DNA of 15,484 bases from Pirellulaceae bacterium (GTDB taxonomy: Bacteria; Planctomycetota; Planctomycetia; Pirellulales; Pirellulaceae): the NCBI GenBank assembly GCA_013002105.1, contig JABDKS010000015.1, positions 1-15,484 of the forward strand, written 5' to 3'. Positions within the stretch are counted from its first letter, which is position 1. Every line of letters starts with the position of its first letter. The position numbers were made by a program, and so were the translations under genes. Below the pieces are notes generated by a model, which worked only from the letters and a program-made list of their open reading frames with translations, had not been told where the DNA came from and ran no database searches. Below, piece by piece: positions 13,953 to 15,484 of this stretch.

Positions 13953-14921
13953 TCAGTTGCTCAACTTGCGAATGGGCCCGACACGCCATCCGGGATACTT
14001 CGTCGTGGCAATTTTCTGTGCGACCAGACTGTTTCGTGCAGGGACGACCACCGACCTGGCGTATCCATATCGATTGTTCGGATAAAGAGTGACCTCCCAG
14101 ATATCGGTGATGCCTGAAGCGGTTGCCAACAAGCCGAGTTCCATCATCTTTAGTCGACGTTGTGCGGCAGTTTGCTTGGAACGTGTCTTTGCATAGCTGT
14201 CTAGCATCAAGCGTTCGCGACGATCCGTTTCGTCGCGATCCTCGTCCGCGACGGTCTCTTCCTGAGCCGCACGCCAGCGTTGCAAGTAAGGAGCAACCAC
14301 GCTTGCATCCTCTGGAGCCAGCAATGTGATCGGCACGGTGATCGCACCTTCTTCCTCCAGCTTTAACTGAATTCCTTCGACCACATACTCAAATGGGCCG
14401 CCACCACCATCGGCCAAGTGTTTCTCCAGGTCATCGATAGATTTGATCGTCTCTTCATCGACCGCAGCGACGACGTCCGGAAGAACCTTTCGGTAGGCGG
14501 CCGGTAAACGGTCGAACCGAAAGCCGTTCACAAAAAGTTTTCCACGTTCACGGACAACCACCATCGTTTGCCGGCCAAATCCGATCAAACGCCCTTGGAT
14601 CTCTGATCCATCGCTCAGGTTCCAACTGGAAATATCGGCTATAGCCTTGTCAGTCGTATCGTCGCCGGCCTCTTTTTGCCCAAGCAAGTCATCAAGGTAT
14701 TTTTGGTTCTCTGCGGACAGTTGTTCGCGCTGCAGCACCACCAGTTCGCCGCTCTTTTGTTCCAGAACCACTTGGTCGTCATCAGCCGTAACAAATTTCG
14801 CTTGCAAGCTGTAGTTTCCATCGGGATTCTGCCAACTGCGAAACTCCTTTGCGTCACCGGGTTCCGCACACAGGATGTTGCCGAGCAAGAAGATTGTCAG
14901 GACTGATTGGGCACAGCGCAT
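13953..14921 (-). CDS. Exported SHD1-domain protein
   Basis: A 322-aa secreted protein. A signal peptide covers about residues 1-19 or slightly beyond (MRCAQSVLTIFLLGNILCAE). Residues about 25-80 match the SHD1 (SLA1 homology domain 1-like) pattern common in planctomycetes: EFRSWQNPDGNYSLQAKFV, VVLEQKSGELVVLQREQLS, and ENQKYLDDLL. Residues about 98-150 (SSWNLSDGSEIQGRLIGFGR, then FDRLPAAYRKVLP) look like a second, diverged copy. The rest is uncharacterised, with a charged helical part around 215-262. The start ATG 14919-14921 is decided by a perfect AAGGAGG about 7 nt upstream and by the signal peptide; the frame stays open to 15173, but the added 84 residues look non-coding. Molecular role unknown; SHD1 is thought to mediate protein binding. 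Confidence 0.88.
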   Translation of the reverse strand: MRCAQSVLTIFLLGNILCAEPGDAKEFRSWQNPDGNYSLQAKFVTADDDQVVLEQKSGELVVLQREQLSAENQKYLDDLLGQKEAGDDTTDKAIADISSWNLSDGSEIQGRLIGFGRQTMVVVRERGKLFVNGFRFDRLPAAYRKVLPDVVAAVDEETIKSIDDLEKHLADGGGGPFEYVVEGIQLKLEEEGAITVPITLLAPEDASVVAPYLQRWRAAQEETVADEDRDETDRRERLMLDSYAKTRSKQTAAQRRLKMMELGLLATASGITDIWEVTLYPNNRYGYARSVVVPARNSLVAQKIATTKYPGWRVGPIRKLSN

Positions 14922-15316
14922 CGCTGGCCTCCTTGATAATTGGGATTGATAATTCGGAGGTGCACGATGGAACCTCTGTGCCCCAAGGTTGCAAACGACA
15001 TACCAACTGGAGTTTGAATTGCGGCGATCACATGGTTTCGCGCTGCAGTGGGCGAAACTGGAAGAAGATCGACCAGAGTGGTCGGATGTTGAACCGCCCG
15101 GGGAGTGACCACCGTCGACGTCAACGGAGATCCTGTTGCGTCGCGAAATCTGGTTCGGTAGCGTTAGTTTCATTAGCCAATGGGTGATAGCCCAGTGGCA
15201 AGTACTCTACTTTCCTGGTGGGAAGTCGTGCGGCTTTCGGGTTCATCGAAATAGCTGGATTGATTTAGCTCAGGCCTCACACTCCCTTACAGCAACACCA
15301 TCGCAAATGAAACCTA
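14922..15316. other. Upstream region of SHD1 gene with short direct repeat
   Basis: No convincing gene. Just upstream of the ribosome site, TTGATAATT occurs twice (14933-14941 and 14946-14954, 13-bp period), which could be regulatory or promoter related. The remainder shows no recognised RNA, repeat or coding signal. Confidence 0.45.
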
Positions 15317-15363
15317 CAACGGTGAAGCCGTTGAACAATCCCGCCCAGGGCAACGCCCTGGGC
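15317..15363. repeat. Paired short perfect hairpins, dispersed-repeat type
   Basis: CAACGG (15317-15322) pairs with CCGTTG (15328-15333) around a 5-nt loop. Directly after it GCCCAGGGC (15343-15351) pairs with GCCCTGGGC (15355-15363) around AAC. The following text GAGATGTGTCGCCCTTTCAG is part of a pattern I recall from repeated intergenic sequences in planctomycetes and verrucomicrobia. No T-run follows, so terminator function is doubtful. Confidence 0.7.
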
Positions 15364-15484
15364 TGAGATGTGTCGCCCTTTCAGGCCTAGCTGCGTTGCT
15401 GCTCGATACAAAGATCCGCTAGCGCGTTGCCCGCGAGGACAACAAAGGAAGACATTGTCAGCAATGAAGTAGATAACCGCACGA
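15364..15484. other. Right-end non-coding sequence
   Basis: After the hairpin pair, the last 120 bp hold no gene that can be supported; they may be the rest of the dispersed repeat. Confidence 0.35.

Noticed and set aside
14922..15173. 84-residue N-terminal extension of the SHD1 protein
   Set aside because: A perfect Shine-Dalgarno and a signal peptide mark the start at 14921; the extension is Ser/Arg-rich and unlike a protein N-terminus.
15136..15366. 76-aa plus-strand frame at the right end
   Set aside because: Its C-terminus is the hairpin repeat and the rest shows no recognisable domain, so it is probably not a gene.

Overview
The window looks like a piece of a planctomycete chromosome, most likely a Rhodopirellula-like member of the Pirellulales. 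The clues are a secreted protein with an SHD1-type domain, a secreted S1-type sulfatase, a chemosensory cluster of the alternative (non-flagellar) kind, many non-ATG starts, and dispersed palindromic intergenic repeats. This assignment is by pattern recognition, not by a search.

Left part, 1-6516, minus strand: one compact operon read right to left as cheW, cheR (with TPR tail), cheW, mcp, cheA. The spacings are 16, 7, 158 and 10 bp. The cheA gene runs off the left edge after two HPt domains. Gene content and order resemble Wsp/ACF-type chemosensory systems, which control outputs such as second messengers or gene expression rather than a flagellar motor. No cheB and no output gene is visible; both may lie beyond position 1.

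Middle, 6517-8760: a 400-bp divergent regulatory region with several dyads and direct repeats separates the che operon from a plus-strand pair. That pair is a stand-alone receiver domain protein and a conserved protein of unknown function whose GTG start overlaps the receiver's stop by 8 bp. A Tat-signal cupin protein (8874-9659, minus) converges on it and has a recognisable promoter.

Repeat-rich accessory stretch, 9800-12520: two full copies and one truncated copy of a hairpin-forming dispersed element, three REP-like AAAGGTGTCAGGACTCTTT palindromes, a perfect 33-bp x3 tandem array apparently grown from the REP half-site, an orphan small protein resembling the C-terminal domain of ribosomal protein bL25, a probable decayed gene, and a 21-bp perfect inverted repeat. 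No transposase is present.

Right part, 12518-15484: a complete secreted sulfatase (plus strand) converges with a complete SHD1-domain secreted protein (minus strand, textbook Shine-Dalgarno). About 560 bp of non-coding sequence follows, ending in another pair of short perfect hairpins.
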